A DNA stretch of 52,194 bases from Oscillatoriaceae cyanobacterium Prado104 (GTDB lineage Bacteria > Cyanobacteriota > Cyanobacteriia > Cyanobacteriales > Microcoleaceae). Location: contig JALOON010000106.1 of NCBI GenBank assembly GCA_025454405.1, forward strand, positions 1 to 52,194. Reading direction: 5' to 3'. The position numbers and the translations under genes were made by a program. Every line of letters begins with the position of its first letter. The stretch's first letter is position 1. This document shows, one piece after another, positions 16,371 through 24,897 of the stretch. The notes beneath the pieces were generated by a model. It searched no databases. It saw only the letters and a list, made by a program, of their open reading frames with translations, and was not told the DNA's origin.

Positions 16371-16687
16371 CTTATCAAGTCCTAATTCAACCACCCGCCT
16401 TTGAAGAAATTGAAACCGCCTACCGTTGGATGTGCGATTATGTGGGCGCTGATGCGGCAAACAATTGGTATTACGACCTCCAAGACGCGATTGCATCCCT
16501 GCAACAGTTTCCTTACCGTTGCTCAGTTGCACCCGAAGCTGCCATCATTGGTCGAGAAATTCGACAACTGTGGGTTGGTAAAGGAAGAACCTATCGAATT
16601 CTGTTTGTAGTGGAGGGCGATACAGTTGCGATCGTACATATTCGTCACCGCCGTCAAGCCCCTCTAGATACTGAATCTTCAGAGTAA
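16367..16687 (+). CDS. RelE/ParE-type toxin
   Basis: A 106-residue protein of the RelE/ParE fold: YQVLIQPPAFEEIETAYRWM at the N-terminus, a helical pair, FPYRCSVAPEA in the middle, and the basic C-terminal strand pair REIRQLWVGKGRTYRILFVV plus IVHIRHRRQ. ParE-like members inhibit gyrase and RelE-like members cleave mRNA on the ribosome; the sequence alone does not say which. It overlaps its antitoxin gene by four bases and appears intact. Confidence 0.8.
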   Translation: MTYQVLIQPPAFEEIETAYRWMCDYVGADAANNWYYDLQDAIASLQQFPYRCSVAPEAAIIGREIRQLWVGKGRTYRILFVVEGDTVAIVHIRHRRQAPLDTESSE

Positions 16688-16694
16688 TCAAAAT

Positions 16695-16802
16695 ATGCGA
16701 TCGCCAGAAGTAGAAGCAGTTAAAAAAGTTGCCCGATCGAAAGGTATCAATTACACCGATTTAATTCGGGAATGGGTTCTAGAAAAAGTTCGTACTGCGT
16801 GA
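16695..16802 (+). pseudogene. truncated BrnA/CopG-like antitoxin fragment
   Basis: A 35-codon frame opens with ATG and reads EAVKKVARSKGINYTDLIREWVLEKV, the C-terminal signature of BrnA-like or related CopG-type antitoxins. The N-terminal half of the family is missing. It starts 7 bases after the RelE/ParE toxin stop. Probably a fragment, though such a short peptide could still be made. Confidence 0.45.
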
Positions 16803-16899
16803 GTGCGAGATCCATTATTATTTTTTTCAACAAGGGCGATCGAAGGATATCCTAAAACGAATATCCGCGTCGATCGCACTTTCGCCAACTCCTCAACCT

Positions 16900-17499
16900 T
16901 CAATCTACTTGCCGAATTCCGTTCTGAAACTCCGTCATTGCCTCGATCGTTGAAGGCATTAAAACGCAACGTGCCAACAATGCTAAATCCAACTCCGGCA
17001 AAAACTCGCTTCTTGAAACTTGCTCGTAATTATCCCCGCGCAGCCGATACACAGCCAACTGATTATTTTTCCAAAACCACACTTCAGGAATGCGCAGCCG
17101 CAGATATTTAGCTAGTTTACTTGTACTCCCGCTAGTAATCGTTACTTCCACTGCTAAATCGGGATGCTCTTTCTTGTCACCTATATAATAAGACTCGTCT
17201 GGTTCAAACGATACTTTTTTTGCCTGTTCTCTGCGAGTCGCACTTCCTACAGGAATGAAGTTAATACCTTTCTCAAACAAGTAAATTCCTAGCAATATAG
17301 CCAAAACACTTTTTATCTGTTCGTGGTCTTCGCCCAATGTCATAAATTCAATCCAACCGTCAAGATATGTTATCCGCAAACCGGGCGCATCTCCTACCAA
17401 AGATTCGATCGCCTCGAATTGCTCCCAACTATAACTACCGGGTAGCAGGAACCGCTGTTCTGCTAATGTATTGATTTCTGATAAGATTTGTGCTGTCAT
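16900..17499 (-). CDS. Uma2-family (DUF820) putative endonuclease
   Basis: A 199-residue protein of the PD-(D/E)XK-like Uma2 family, greatly expanded in cyanobacteria. Recognisable parts are YSWEQFEAIESLV, the strand RITYLDGWIEFM, the HEQIKSVLAILL helix, the catalytic block PDLAVEVTI and the following LRLRIPEVWFWKNN. Some members are annotated as restriction-like, but the cellular function of most is unknown. It has the minus strand to itself, starting 75 bases from the terminator of the phosphoketolase-like gene. Confidence 0.85.
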   Translation of the reverse strand: MTAQILSEINTLAEQRFLLPGSYSWEQFEAIESLVGDAPGLRITYLDGWIEFMTLGEDHEQIKSVLAILLGIYLFEKGINFIPVGSATRREQAKKVSFEPDESYYIGDKKEHPDLAVEVTITSGSTSKLAKYLRLRIPEVWFWKNNQLAVYRLRGDNYEQVSRSEFLPELDLALLARCVLMPSTIEAMTEFQNGIRQVD

Positions 17500-17530
17500 A
17501 ATTTATATAATTTGCTGTTAGGAAAAACTA

Positions 17531-17563
17531 GAAAATCTCCCGATTTTTCGCCGGGAGATTTTC
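17531..17563 (-). terminator. strong intrinsic terminator of the phosphoketolase-like gene
   Basis: A perfect 12-bp inverted repeat GAAAATCTCCCG/CGGGAGATTTTC with a 9-base loop, 11 bases past the stop codon at 17574. On the minus strand it is followed by TAGTTTTTCC, giving a U-run. Confidence 0.85.
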
Positions 17564-17573
17564 ACATTATAAC

Positions 17574-19814
17574 CTAACCAACCAGCTCGATCGCCCTTTT
17601 AGCCAATGCCTCAGGAGTCAAACCATTAAACGCCATCAACTCGCCCGCCGAAGCAGTCGTTTCTCCCCGCTTCCAAGCAAAAGTATCCCGGCGGCAATTG
17701 CTCCGCAGCATCACGGGTTCCAACATCCCAGAAGCGCCGCCTGCCACGCCGATTAAGGCATCTCCGTCAAACATTTCGGCAAATTTCTCATCGCTCAAAA
17801 AGCCGCCGTCAGGCTGCGAACAAGTATCCCAAGCAACATCTGTCGGACGGTACAAACGCCGGGGATTCACCACCGAAACAATCCGCGATCCGATACCGGA
17901 TTTTGCTAAAGTTGCCGCCGCTTCATATACGGGAATTAAAGTCATGTCGCCGACAACAGCAAACACAACCTTCTTACTCCCCCCTTGGTTAAGGGGGGTT
18001 TGGGGGGGATCTGTTTCTTGCAACACAACAGCACCATTTTCCAAGGCTTCTCGCGTCTGTGCAAAAGTAGTGCGAATTGGCAGCGGCGACTTGCTCGCAG
18101 TAATCACAATTCCCTTGTTTTTAGCAGTCAAAGCCCATTCATAACAAGCTTGAATGCTGTTAGCATCCGGCGGAAACACGGGAAACACATTTCCGTTGCG
18201 CATCATCGCTGCAAAATAAGCTTCAACTTCCGGGCGTTGGTGCGTCCAACCGTTGCGGCCTTGTTCCAAAGCGCCCGCAGTAAATAAAGTAATTGCTGCG
18301 GGAGTTGCGCGGCGCAATTCTGCCATTGCTTGCGTTACAGTTTGCCAAATCGGCAATCCGTTGATCGCAAAAGATTCGTAGGAACACCACAAAGTCCGCG
18401 CGCCAAACAGCGACAAACCTACTGCCAAACCAGCGCAAGCATCTTCGCTCAAAGGTTCGTAAACTTGACCGTTGGGTGCTTGATTGTACAAGTCATCTGT
18501 TGTCGGGTGAATGATTTTGAGCGCTTGGTTGATGTTGGCAATTCCCGATGCTTCGTTGCCGTCAGCGTTGGTAACAATAAAAGTTCGATCGCACTCGCCA
18601 ACTTTCCCCACCAAACGGCCCATTGCAGTTGTTGAAACCTTAGCTTCTCCCCCAACTGCAAATTCTTCTAACGGCAATTCTCCCAAATCCTGCAGTGGCA
18701 ATTCAAACTCAGTAACTACTGTTTTAGCAGCAGGCCCACCGCCCGATCGCTCGCAATTTGTCCGCACCAATTCCCAGGCAGCCGCAGGCAAAGCGCGCTC
18801 TTTTAATGCGCTGACAATGTGCGGGGCATCGAGCGCATCTTTCGGATAAAGGTTGTGAGATTTTGCTCCGCGCGCGTGTACTCCCGCACCTTTCAACTGT
18901 TTGATAATAAATGCAGTTAATTTGCCACCTAAAGCAGATTTAGCCGCTTTATCAACCGCCGTCAAAACAGCTTGTGTAAAAGCCATCCGCCGATCGAGCG
19001 AAAAAGCAGTGCTGTCAACATAATCGCCCGGTTGATTTTTATCGTCAAATTCCTTAGCATCAACTAAGATAACTTCTTCAAAACCGTTGCCCTGCCAATA
19101 AGCAATCATTTCAGCATTAGTTTTAGTTGAAACCATGCTGTGATGTTCCTGAGAATATCCGTTCCAAACTAATACGGGCAAAAAGTTAGTTACTTTCGGG
19201 TAAGCAGTGTGGAAATGCGCCATGCTGCTCATCGGATAGGGTTCGCCCATACCGCCGTCGCCCATTGTAAAAGCAAACAGTTTGTCGGGGTGCAAAAGCG
19301 CGCCAGCCATTGCAAAGTGCTGCCCTTGACCTAAGGGACCGGCCGGTGCTAAAAGACCGGGAATGTAACCGGAAAGGTGCCCTAACAAACCGTGCATTTC
19401 GCGGAACCGATCGCGCATTTGCTGCACGTTAACTATTCCCATATCCTCCAAAGAGCGATCGAGAAACATGGCACTGTAAAATCCCGGCGCGTGGTGTCCG
19501 ACTTCGGTGACGGTATTTTTGTGTCCCAGCATCACCAAAGCTGCATAAGCCTCAGCTTGGCTGGCAAAACCCCCCGGATGTCCCGATGCCTTGCTCGCGG
19601 TAACTTGCAGTGTCAGGTAGCGCAAAGCGTCTGCTGCGAGCAGGGTTTGAAACACGGCAGCCGGATCGGCAGTATCCGCGATCGCCCCGCTTCCTTGGGC
19701 GATCGCGGGTGCTTTTCCGTAAGTCTCAAAACCCGGCACAGTTTCGGAGAAATACTGGATTCCTTCGCAAAAACTGGGGATGGCTGACGTTGCCTTCGGC
19801 GTAGTTGCAGTCAT
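17574..19814 (-). CDS. phosphoketolase/transketolase-like ThDP enzyme
   Basis: A 746-residue thiamine-diphosphate enzyme. N-terminal features are SGHPGGFASQAEAYAALV and LGHLSGYIPGLLAPAGPLGQG, then the cofactor/magnesium motif MGDGGMGEPYPMSS and NGYSQEHHSMVS. The C-terminal half has WCSYESFAINGLPIW and NVFPVFPPDANSIQACYEWAL with ITASKSPLPIRTT, which look more like phosphoketolases than classical transketolases. Phosphoketolases split xylulose 5-phosphate or fructose 6-phosphate into acetyl phosphate and a shorter sugar phosphate. I think it is the divergent cyanobacterial phosphoketolase-like type; substrate is unproven. A surface segment DPPQTPLNQGG is encoded by a dispersed repeat. It ends at a strong terminator and stands alone. 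Confidence 0.75.
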   Translation of the reverse strand: MTATTPKATSAIPSFCEGIQYFSETVPGFETYGKAPAIAQGSGAIADTADPAAVFQTLLAADALRYLTLQVTASKASGHPGGFASQAEAYAALVMLGHKNTVTEVGHHAPGFYSAMFLDRSLEDMGIVNVQQMRDRFREMHGLLGHLSGYIPGLLAPAGPLGQGQHFAMAGALLHPDKLFAFTMGDGGMGEPYPMSSMAHFHTAYPKVTNFLPVLVWNGYSQEHHSMVSTKTNAEMIAYWQGNGFEEVILVDAKEFDDKNQPGDYVDSTAFSLDRRMAFTQAVLTAVDKAAKSALGGKLTAFIIKQLKGAGVHARGAKSHNLYPKDALDAPHIVSALKERALPAAAWELVRTNCERSGGGPAAKTVVTEFELPLQDLGELPLEEFAVGGEAKVSTTAMGRLVGKVGECDRTFIVTNADGNEASGIANINQALKIIHPTTDDLYNQAPNGQVYEPLSEDACAGLAVGLSLFGARTLWCSYESFAINGLPIWQTVTQAMAELRRATPAAITLFTAGALEQGRNGWTHQRPEVEAYFAAMMRNGNVFPVFPPDANSIQACYEWALTAKNKGIVITASKSPLPIRTTFAQTREALENGAVVLQETDPPQTPLNQGGSKKVVFAVVGDMTLIPVYEAAATLAKSGIGSRIVSVVNPRRLYRPTDVAWDTCSQPDGGFLSDEKFAEMFDGDALIGVAGGASGMLEPVMLRSNCRRDTFAWKRGETTASAGELMAFNGLTPEALAKRAIELVG
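17979..18011. repeat. dispersed CCCCCCTTGGTTAAGGGGGG repeat inside a gene
   Basis: An imperfect palindrome of C and G runs around TTGGTTAA, followed by TTTGGGGGGGATC. It lies inside the phosphoketolase-like coding region, in frame, and encodes DPPQTPLNQGG between ENGAVVLQET and KKVVFAVVGD. This class of sequence is common as an intergenic repeat in cyanobacteria, so an in-frame insertion is the simplest reading. Confidence 0.7.
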
Positions 19815-19904
19815 GCTGATTAATTTAATGATAATTTTATAACTTTAGCGTTGCAAAAAATCATTATTTCTGCTAACGAGAGCGATAACTATTCATACTA
19901 AATC

Positions 19905-20030
19905 CGGGGAAGGGGAGAGGGGGAGAGTGGGGGAGGGGGAGAGTGGGGGAGGGGGAGAGTGGGGGAGTGGGGGAGGGGGAGAGTGGGGGAGAGTGGGGGA
20001 GGGGGAGAGTGGGAGAATCGGAGAGTGGGA
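19905..20030. repeat. GGGGGAGAGTG minisatellite
   Basis: About 125 bases of irregular GGGGAGAGTGGGGGAG units lie between two minus-strand genes. No gene is seen in 19815-20138. The G-rich plus strand could form quadruplex-like structure, but that is only a possibility. Confidence 0.9.
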
Positions 20031-20138
20031 GTAATTAGATCGATCGAGATATTTCTACTTTCAAATTAAGTTAGCCCCGACATTTCCGAAGCAGATCGGG
20101 GCGATCGAACTAGCAGAAAAAATATTAACAGAAGCAAT

Positions 20139-21383
20139 TTAAGGCTCGCTAAATTCCAATCCCAAGCGTTCTCCGATATTAATATAAGTTGCACTGTTGC
20201 TTTCAAAAAGAGAAGGTCTAGCCTTCTGATTCGCCAGCCACACAAAGAAACTGCTGAGCGCGGGAGCCGGATCTTGATCGCGCCGCAGCGTGTAGATCAA
20301 ACCTTCGCACGGCCCGTTAAATCGGCTGCTCGTGCAAATCGCTCGTTGATTGTTGACGATACCGACAGTTACATAATTTAGCTGTCGGTTGCGACTGTAA
20401 GTTTCCAGGCGCTGGCTCACTTGCTGGCAGCGAGTCAGCGGATCGTAGCCCGCACTCGAAAAGAAATTAGAATTCCAGCGAATCCAAGGTTCTCTAAACC
20501 CTTGAGGATTTTGATACACAGTCACCGGTTCCCCCGTCGAGGTATCGCACGCGAAGCCTCCCCGCCCGAGATTCGGCGGGTTCGAGCTGGGACTGCGAGC
20601 GATCGCCGCATTAATATTGTTGAGAATATCAAACCCGTTCGGTTTAGCTTGCGATACCAATATCCTAAAAGCATCGATCGGTACGGCAGCGTTCAGCCCG
20701 GTTTTAATTTCCTCAGTTTGCCCGTTCCACGCGCTCGTCACCGTCCCGACAGTATCCCCTCGGCCGTGAATTCCCACAACTCTGCCACTATCATCAAATA
20801 CAGGTCCGCCACTCATGCCGCGCCTGGTAACGGCTTGATAGCGCAGTCCGTAGCCCGAAGACGCGCGACTCAGGCGAGAAGAAACAATACCGGCGGTAAA
20901 CTCCAGCTTGCGTTCGGATTCAGCAGCAACCGGCAGCGGGTAGCCAGCAACATAAATAGTAGAGCCGACAACAGCACGTTCCGAATTCCCGATCGGCGCT
21001 ACTGGATAATATTCTCTAGCCTGAAACTGGATCAAAGCCAAATCTACATCTCGATCGTTCTTTGGCAGTCGCTGGATTCTGATTGCTTTATATTCTTTTT
21101 CTAAATAAGTGCGAATAGTGTATTCTTGCGCGAGACTAGCTACAACGTGATTTGCTGTCAGCACGGTGTAAATATTTCCCTGTTTCGCAACGATCGCTCC
21201 CGAACCGCCAGCAGAAAAACCGAGAGTATTGTTGACTTCCACAGTCGATCGCATTGCTAGCTCAGCAATTTCTTGAGCCGTTTTGGCACAAACAGCAGAT
21301 TGCAGGCTTACCACTGCTGCCACTGTTACTGCGCCGGTCAAGATGACGGTCAGCGCATCAAACCGCAAACCCCACCATTTCAT
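20139..21383 (-). CDS. exported trypsin-like serine protease with C-terminal COP23 domain
   Basis: A 414-residue precursor with a signal peptide (about 1-33, ending VCAKT). A trypsin-like domain (34-250) has the likely triad His79 (TANHVV), Asp114 (DVDLALIQ) and Ser191 (RGMSGGPV). A COP23 domain (about 278-400) follows: FACDTSTGEPVTVYQNPQG, RCQQVSQRLETY and the paired cysteines in AICTSSRFNGPCEGLIYTL. COP23 domains are named for a circadian oscillating membrane-associated protein; their function is unclear. The ATG at 21383 is chosen because the 20 codons upstream belong to a decayed protease copy. A related locus lies at 23.6-24.9 kb with the two domains in the opposite order. Confidence 0.85.
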   Translation of the reverse strand: MKWWGLRFDALTVILTGAVTVAAVVSLQSAVCAKTAQEIAELAMRSTVEVNNTLGFSAGGSGAIVAKQGNIYTVLTANHVVASLAQEYTIRTYLEKEYKAIRIQRLPKNDRDVDLALIQFQAREYYPVAPIGNSERAVVGSTIYVAGYPLPVAAESERKLEFTAGIVSSRLSRASSGYGLRYQAVTRRGMSGGPVFDDSGRVVGIHGRGDTVGTVTSAWNGQTEEIKTGLNAAVPIDAFRILVSQAKPNGFDILNNINAAIARSPSSNPPNLGRGGFACDTSTGEPVTVYQNPQGFREPWIRWNSNFFSSAGYDPLTRCQQVSQRLETYSRNRQLNYVTVGIVNNQRAICTSSRFNGPCEGLIYTLRRDQDPAPALSSFFVWLANQKARPSLFESNSATYINIGERLGLEFSEP

Positions 21384-21413
21384 CGCTAACTCCCTCGAGC
21401 GTTCGAGACTAAC

Positions 21414-21606
21414 TGCAAATATATATCGATCGGAATTTTCCAATTCGGCTGAAGCATCTTTTACAATGGTTCCAATGTTGGTTCTGTTCTATCTTCAAAA
21501 GCACAGAGGCCAAAACCGGGATTTCGATACTTAACCCGATCGTATCAAGCTTGACATTAAAGATCGGGCTGCTGCTCGTACCAATTTTAACCTTAATTGT
21601 TTGCCC
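21414..21606 (-). pseudogene. decayed C-terminal remnant of a serine protease gene
   Basis: This stretch aligns by eye with 23690-23880, the C-terminal coding part of the protease downstream. Shared blocks include CAAATATATATCGATCGGAA, ATCTTCAAAA, TCGATACTT and a segment near ATTAAAGATCGGGC. It has lost the reading frame, the active-site serine region and everything upstream. It sits between the protease/COP23 gene and the end of the cyclase gene, suggesting a third protease copy was present. Confidence 0.7.
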
Positions 21607-21608
21607 GT

Positions 21609-22530
21609 TCATCTTACTCGCACGCCGAGCTTTGTATCCCAGCGAAGTGGTCGATCGGCTTTTGGCAGGGGAGATTCCGGAATCTGACCTACTGACACGC
21701 CGTATTTCCAATCTGGAGGACAGATAGCGATGTAGCGTGCGTAGCCTCCCAAACCACCTTTGAATTTAGGATACCCGATCGCCACCAGCGCACCTGTTTC
21801 GGGCACTTTGTCCAGATTGGCAACTCCCTCTGCTTGAGCGTATCCATTCCTCAACAACCAAGCTTCTCCTTCCAAAGTTGGCGTGCTATCTGTATCTAGG
21901 GGTTCGTGTCCGTGGAACAGGATTTTGCGTTGCAGGTGCAGGAACTGAAGCGCTGCTAGCGAAACTCCAGGAAACTTAGTCCTTTTAGCAAGTTCGGGGT
22001 TGGGCCATTCCTTAGACCAGTCCGATCGCACAAATACCACCGAACCTTCCGGAATCCTACCGTGCCGGCGCTCCCAATCCTGAATATCCTTAACCTGAAG
22101 GTGGTAGTTGGGGTCGCGAGCTACTTGTTCCTGCATCGGAATCACCACCAGGGGACGAACGGCATAGGTTGCGGGCAATTCATCGATCGCGGGATAGTCG
22201 GGGTTCCAGTGGGCCGGCGGATCTAGTTGGGTTCCTAGCTGGTCGGTGGACAGGTCGTAGCGGGTAGCTTCAAAGTTATCCTGTTGGTAATTGTAGGGTT
22301 GACCTGTTTTGGGGTTGGTGGTGGGTTCAAATTTAGACGGACTGAACCCCGACCAGACAGGAATTGCCGGGGTAATTGTATGGGTGAGATCGACATATTT
22401 AGCTGACTTCAATGACTGTTGGTAAACCTGCCACAGGGGATGCTGTTGGCTGGGTTGTGCTGCATAGATAGACAGGCAAAAAAACCAGGCTAAAACAGAT
22501 TGTTAAAAACAAAAATCCGATTTTTTTCAT
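21609..22530 (-). pseudogene. exported cyclase-family protein, frameshifted in the signal peptide
   Basis: The main frame (21609-22412) encodes a cyclase/kynurenine-formamidase-like hydrolase: YVDLTHTITPAIPVW, the metal-binding TQLDPPAHW, GSVVFVRSDWS and HGHEPLDTDSTP. These enzymes bind metal and hydrolyse amides or cyclise. The true start is probably ATG 22530, directly after the stop of the upstream acetyltransferase gene, opening MKKIGFLFLTICFSLVF. That frame is one base out of register with the rest; removing one A from the seven-A run at 22478-22484 would give a clean signal peptide ending SIYAAQ. It is either a real frameshift, a slippage site or a sequencing error. If intact, the product is periplasmic. 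Confidence 0.75.
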
Positions 22531-23394
22531 CTAACCTAATTCCAAAGTAGTTGCGCCGAAGATGCGATCGACATCAGTCAAAGGTATTCTGTAGCAATAC
22601 ATTCTAATGCAGGTAAAGACTGGTTGCAAGTTATATTTCTGAGTCAAAAAGCCCATTGCTGGATTCAGATCGGGTATGTCGATGAATACCGACTGTGGCG
22701 CGGCATGACTCGTTAAAGCTTGAAAAATACATTCAGCAATTTCAAGACTATCGGCAAACAATGGACCGATTTTAAAGCCTTGACGGCAGGGACGGAGAAC
22801 TCCGTAACCTTTTAATTTCCCTGCATCGACTACACCACAAGCAACGCCTCCCGCAACTGAAATCCACGGTTTTAAAAATTGAGGTCTGCTGACAGGAAAT
22901 AGTTCGGCGTCATAACGTATTACTTCCGCCAACGGGATGTCACGCAGTGGAACTATTCCTGTTGGTAAGGTAATAGAATTAGCTGTTTCGCAAACATAAC
23001 GAATGTGGCGGTAGGCTGGAATAAAACCGCTTTGCCGGTAGGTTGCTTCTCTCTCTACAACACTATCTAAACCAATGCTGCCTCGATCGGGATCTAATCT
23101 TTCTGCCAACTGCTGCCAAGCTGCTTGCCAAATCTGTTTTCCGTATCCCTGTCCGCGACATTCGAGTTTAGTAATGTAGAGTCCGATAAAAGCAAAAGTC
23201 CGATCGTAACAAACAGCCGAGATGCAGCTAATTGGCTCGCCATCTACTTCTCCGATCGAGAATCCTGTGGGATCGGCAGCATAGAAAGCTGTTGCATCAT
23301 GAAGACCTGGATTCCAGCCTTCTGCTGCTGCCCAGTTAAGAGCAAGCTGCAAATCCTGAGGCTTCATTTGTCGGATTTTTAAGGGATTAACCAT
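22531..23394 (-). CDS. GNAT-family N-acetyltransferase
   Basis: A 287-residue cytosolic protein with an N-terminal GNAT domain: MKPQDLQLALNWAAAEGWNPG, CYDRTFAFIGLYITKLECRGQGYGKQIW (acetyl-CoA loop about RGQGYGK), and a second, less conserved C-terminal domain with YGVLRPCRQGFKIGPLFADS. Such two-domain GNAT proteins resemble the YitH/HmoZ-like group and acetylate small molecules or proteins; the substrate is unknown. ATG 23394 is chosen because the 26 upstream codons derive from an AGAAACCGGGTTTCT repeat (reading PETRFL). The stop abuts the ATG of the cyclase gene, so the two form an operon. Confidence 0.8.
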   Translation of the reverse strand: MVNPLKIRQMKPQDLQLALNWAAAEGWNPGLHDATAFYAADPTGFSIGEVDGEPISCISAVCYDRTFAFIGLYITKLECRGQGYGKQIWQAAWQQLAERLDPDRGSIGLDSVVEREATYRQSGFIPAYRHIRYVCETANSITLPTGIVPLRDIPLAEVIRYDAELFPVSRPQFLKPWISVAGGVACGVVDAGKLKGYGVLRPCRQGFKIGPLFADSLEIAECIFQALTSHAAPQSVFIDIPDLNPAMGFLTQKYNLQPVFTCIRMYCYRIPLTDVDRIFGATTLELG

Positions 23395-23452
23395 CTTGGT
23401 TGCTCGTAGATTGAAAAAATGTCGATCTAAACCGATCTCTTGCACCTGTCGC

Positions 23453-23643
23453 AGAAACCGGGTTTCTGGCAAAGATTTTGCGTCTCAACCTATTATTTAT
23501 CGTCATAAACCCGGTTTCTCAAAGTTTTGATAATGGCGCAAGATGTTAGTTAAAACTGACATCTTGCTGCAAGGTCAAAAACCGGGAATAGGAGCAAATA
23601 TTTTGCACATAAGCGTATATTTCTTGTCAGAAACCTGGTTTTT
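23453..23643. repeat. cluster of AGAAACCCGGTTTCT palindromes
   Basis: Three copies of a 15-base near-perfect palindrome lie at 23453-23467, 23507-23519 (partial) and 23629-23643, between the protease and acetyltransferase genes. The last copy contains the end of the protease coding region (terminal codons EKPGF), so the repeat supplies its stop. Confidence 0.8.
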
Positions 23644-24330
23644 CGCAAGCTAATTGAGAATGGTACAAGATGTTAGTTGAAACGAACTGCAAATATATAT
23701 CGATCGGAATTCCCCAACTGGATTTAATCATTTTTGCCAATAATTCTGGTGTCGGTTCGCTGCCATCTTCAAAAATATAAACTCCAAAATCGGGCTCTCG
23801 ATACTTGCCCCGACCGTTAATCCCAATCAAGAAACCTGCTGCATTAAAAATCGGGCCGCCACTCATCCCAATCTTCACCTCATTGGTATAGCCCAAACTA
23901 TAACCTTCAGGCAAAGATTTTGGCAGCAGCAGTTTTACGAAACCCCGCGCTACAGCCAACTCCCCAGCACTTGCAGGAAATCCGGCCGCCAGCACCGGTT
24001 CCCCCACCGCAGCCGATCGCTCGCTAATTAGTGGTACTTTATACTCAGTAGTGCTGTGAAACTGGACGATCGCCAGATCGGTATTGCCCAGCCGCCTCAA
24101 ATTTCCCAGAGGTCGGTGGATCTGACCGTCGCCCGTGACAATAGTTGGATCGCCCCTGTCAAAAGCTACGACGTGCCAGTTAGTCAGCACGGTGTAGGTG
24201 TGCCCCGACCGCCGGACGATCGTCCCAGAACCCGAAGATTTTAAGCTCTTGATGCGTACCGTCGCCTGTCGCGCCAAGCTTTCCACTTCCAAACCCGGAA
24301 TTCCTGGCGGGATTGAAAATTGACTAACTC
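23627..24330 (-). CDS. trypsin-like serine protease (start unclear)
   Basis: About 230 residues of a trypsin-like fold: SGSGTIVRRSGHTYTVLTNW followed by HVV (His), NTDLAIVQF (Asp) and KIGMSGGPIFNAAG (Ser), with GINGRGKYREPDFGVYIFE after. No ATG and no signal peptide occur between the COP23 stop at 24331 and the catalytic domain; the frame runs open back to 24472, overlapping the COP23 gene by about 140 bases. It may be the second half of a COP23-protease fusion separated by a one-base frame offset, or use a TTG/GTG near 24280. The given start is simply the first base after the COP23 stop. Its last codons come from a dispersed repeat. Confidence 0.7.
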
Positions 24331-24897
24331 TTAAGGCTGTTCCTCTGGCGGGGAAAAAGGGGGCAGTTGCGCCTCCTCCACAGTATTTTCCCCTAGCTTG
24401 TCCCCAACATAGATGTAAGGAATTTGACCGCTTTCCTCGGCCGAGGGCATTCCGACCTGTCCCTGACGCCACGCCAGCAAGTTATACAAAGAGTCGATCG
24501 GGTCTTGACCGGGCCTGAGCGTATAAATCAAATTTTGACAGACACCATTGATTCGATCGGCCGTACAAATTACGTTCTGACCGTTCATCCGACCTGCCGT
24601 AATGTACTTGAGTTCGCGGTTGCGGCGGTAGATTTCGAGGCGTTGGCTGACTAATTGGCACCGAGTTATCGGATCGTAGCCAGAACCGGAAAAATAATCC
24701 GAAGTCCACTCAATCCAAGGCTCTATAGCACCTTGAGAATTTTGGTATACCGTCGCAGGCACGCCGGTCGAAGTCCTGCACCAAAATCCGGTTTGCCTGG
24801 GTGAAGTCTGGCCGTAACTGGGCGCAACAGCCACTGTCATGCTGCTGAAGGCGATTGCTGTTGCCGTCAAAACTTTGGTCAATAATTGCTGTTTCAC
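24331..24897 (-). CDS. exported COP23-domain protein
   Basis: A 188-residue precursor with a signal peptide (KQQLLTKVLTATAIAFSSMT, cleavage near YGQ). It is followed by a complete COP23 domain: FWCRTSTGVPATVYQNSQG, EPWIEWTSDYF, RCQLVSQRLEIYRRNRELKY and the cysteine pair of VICTADRINGVCQNLIYTL. GTG 24897 is chosen because it gives a clean signal peptide; the open frame back to 25149 adds 84 unlikely residues. The protease frame begins exactly as this one stops. The 640 bases upstream (24898-25536) hold no other gene that I can support. Confidence 0.75.
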   Translation of the reverse strand: MKQQLLTKVLTATAIAFSSMTVAVAPSYGQTSPRQTGFWCRTSTGVPATVYQNSQGAIEPWIEWTSDYFSGSGYDPITRCQLVSQRLEIYRRNRELKYITAGRMNGQNVICTADRINGVCQNLIYTLRPGQDPIDSLYNLLAWRQGQVGMPSAEESGQIPYIYVGDKLGENTVEEAQLPPFSPPEEQP

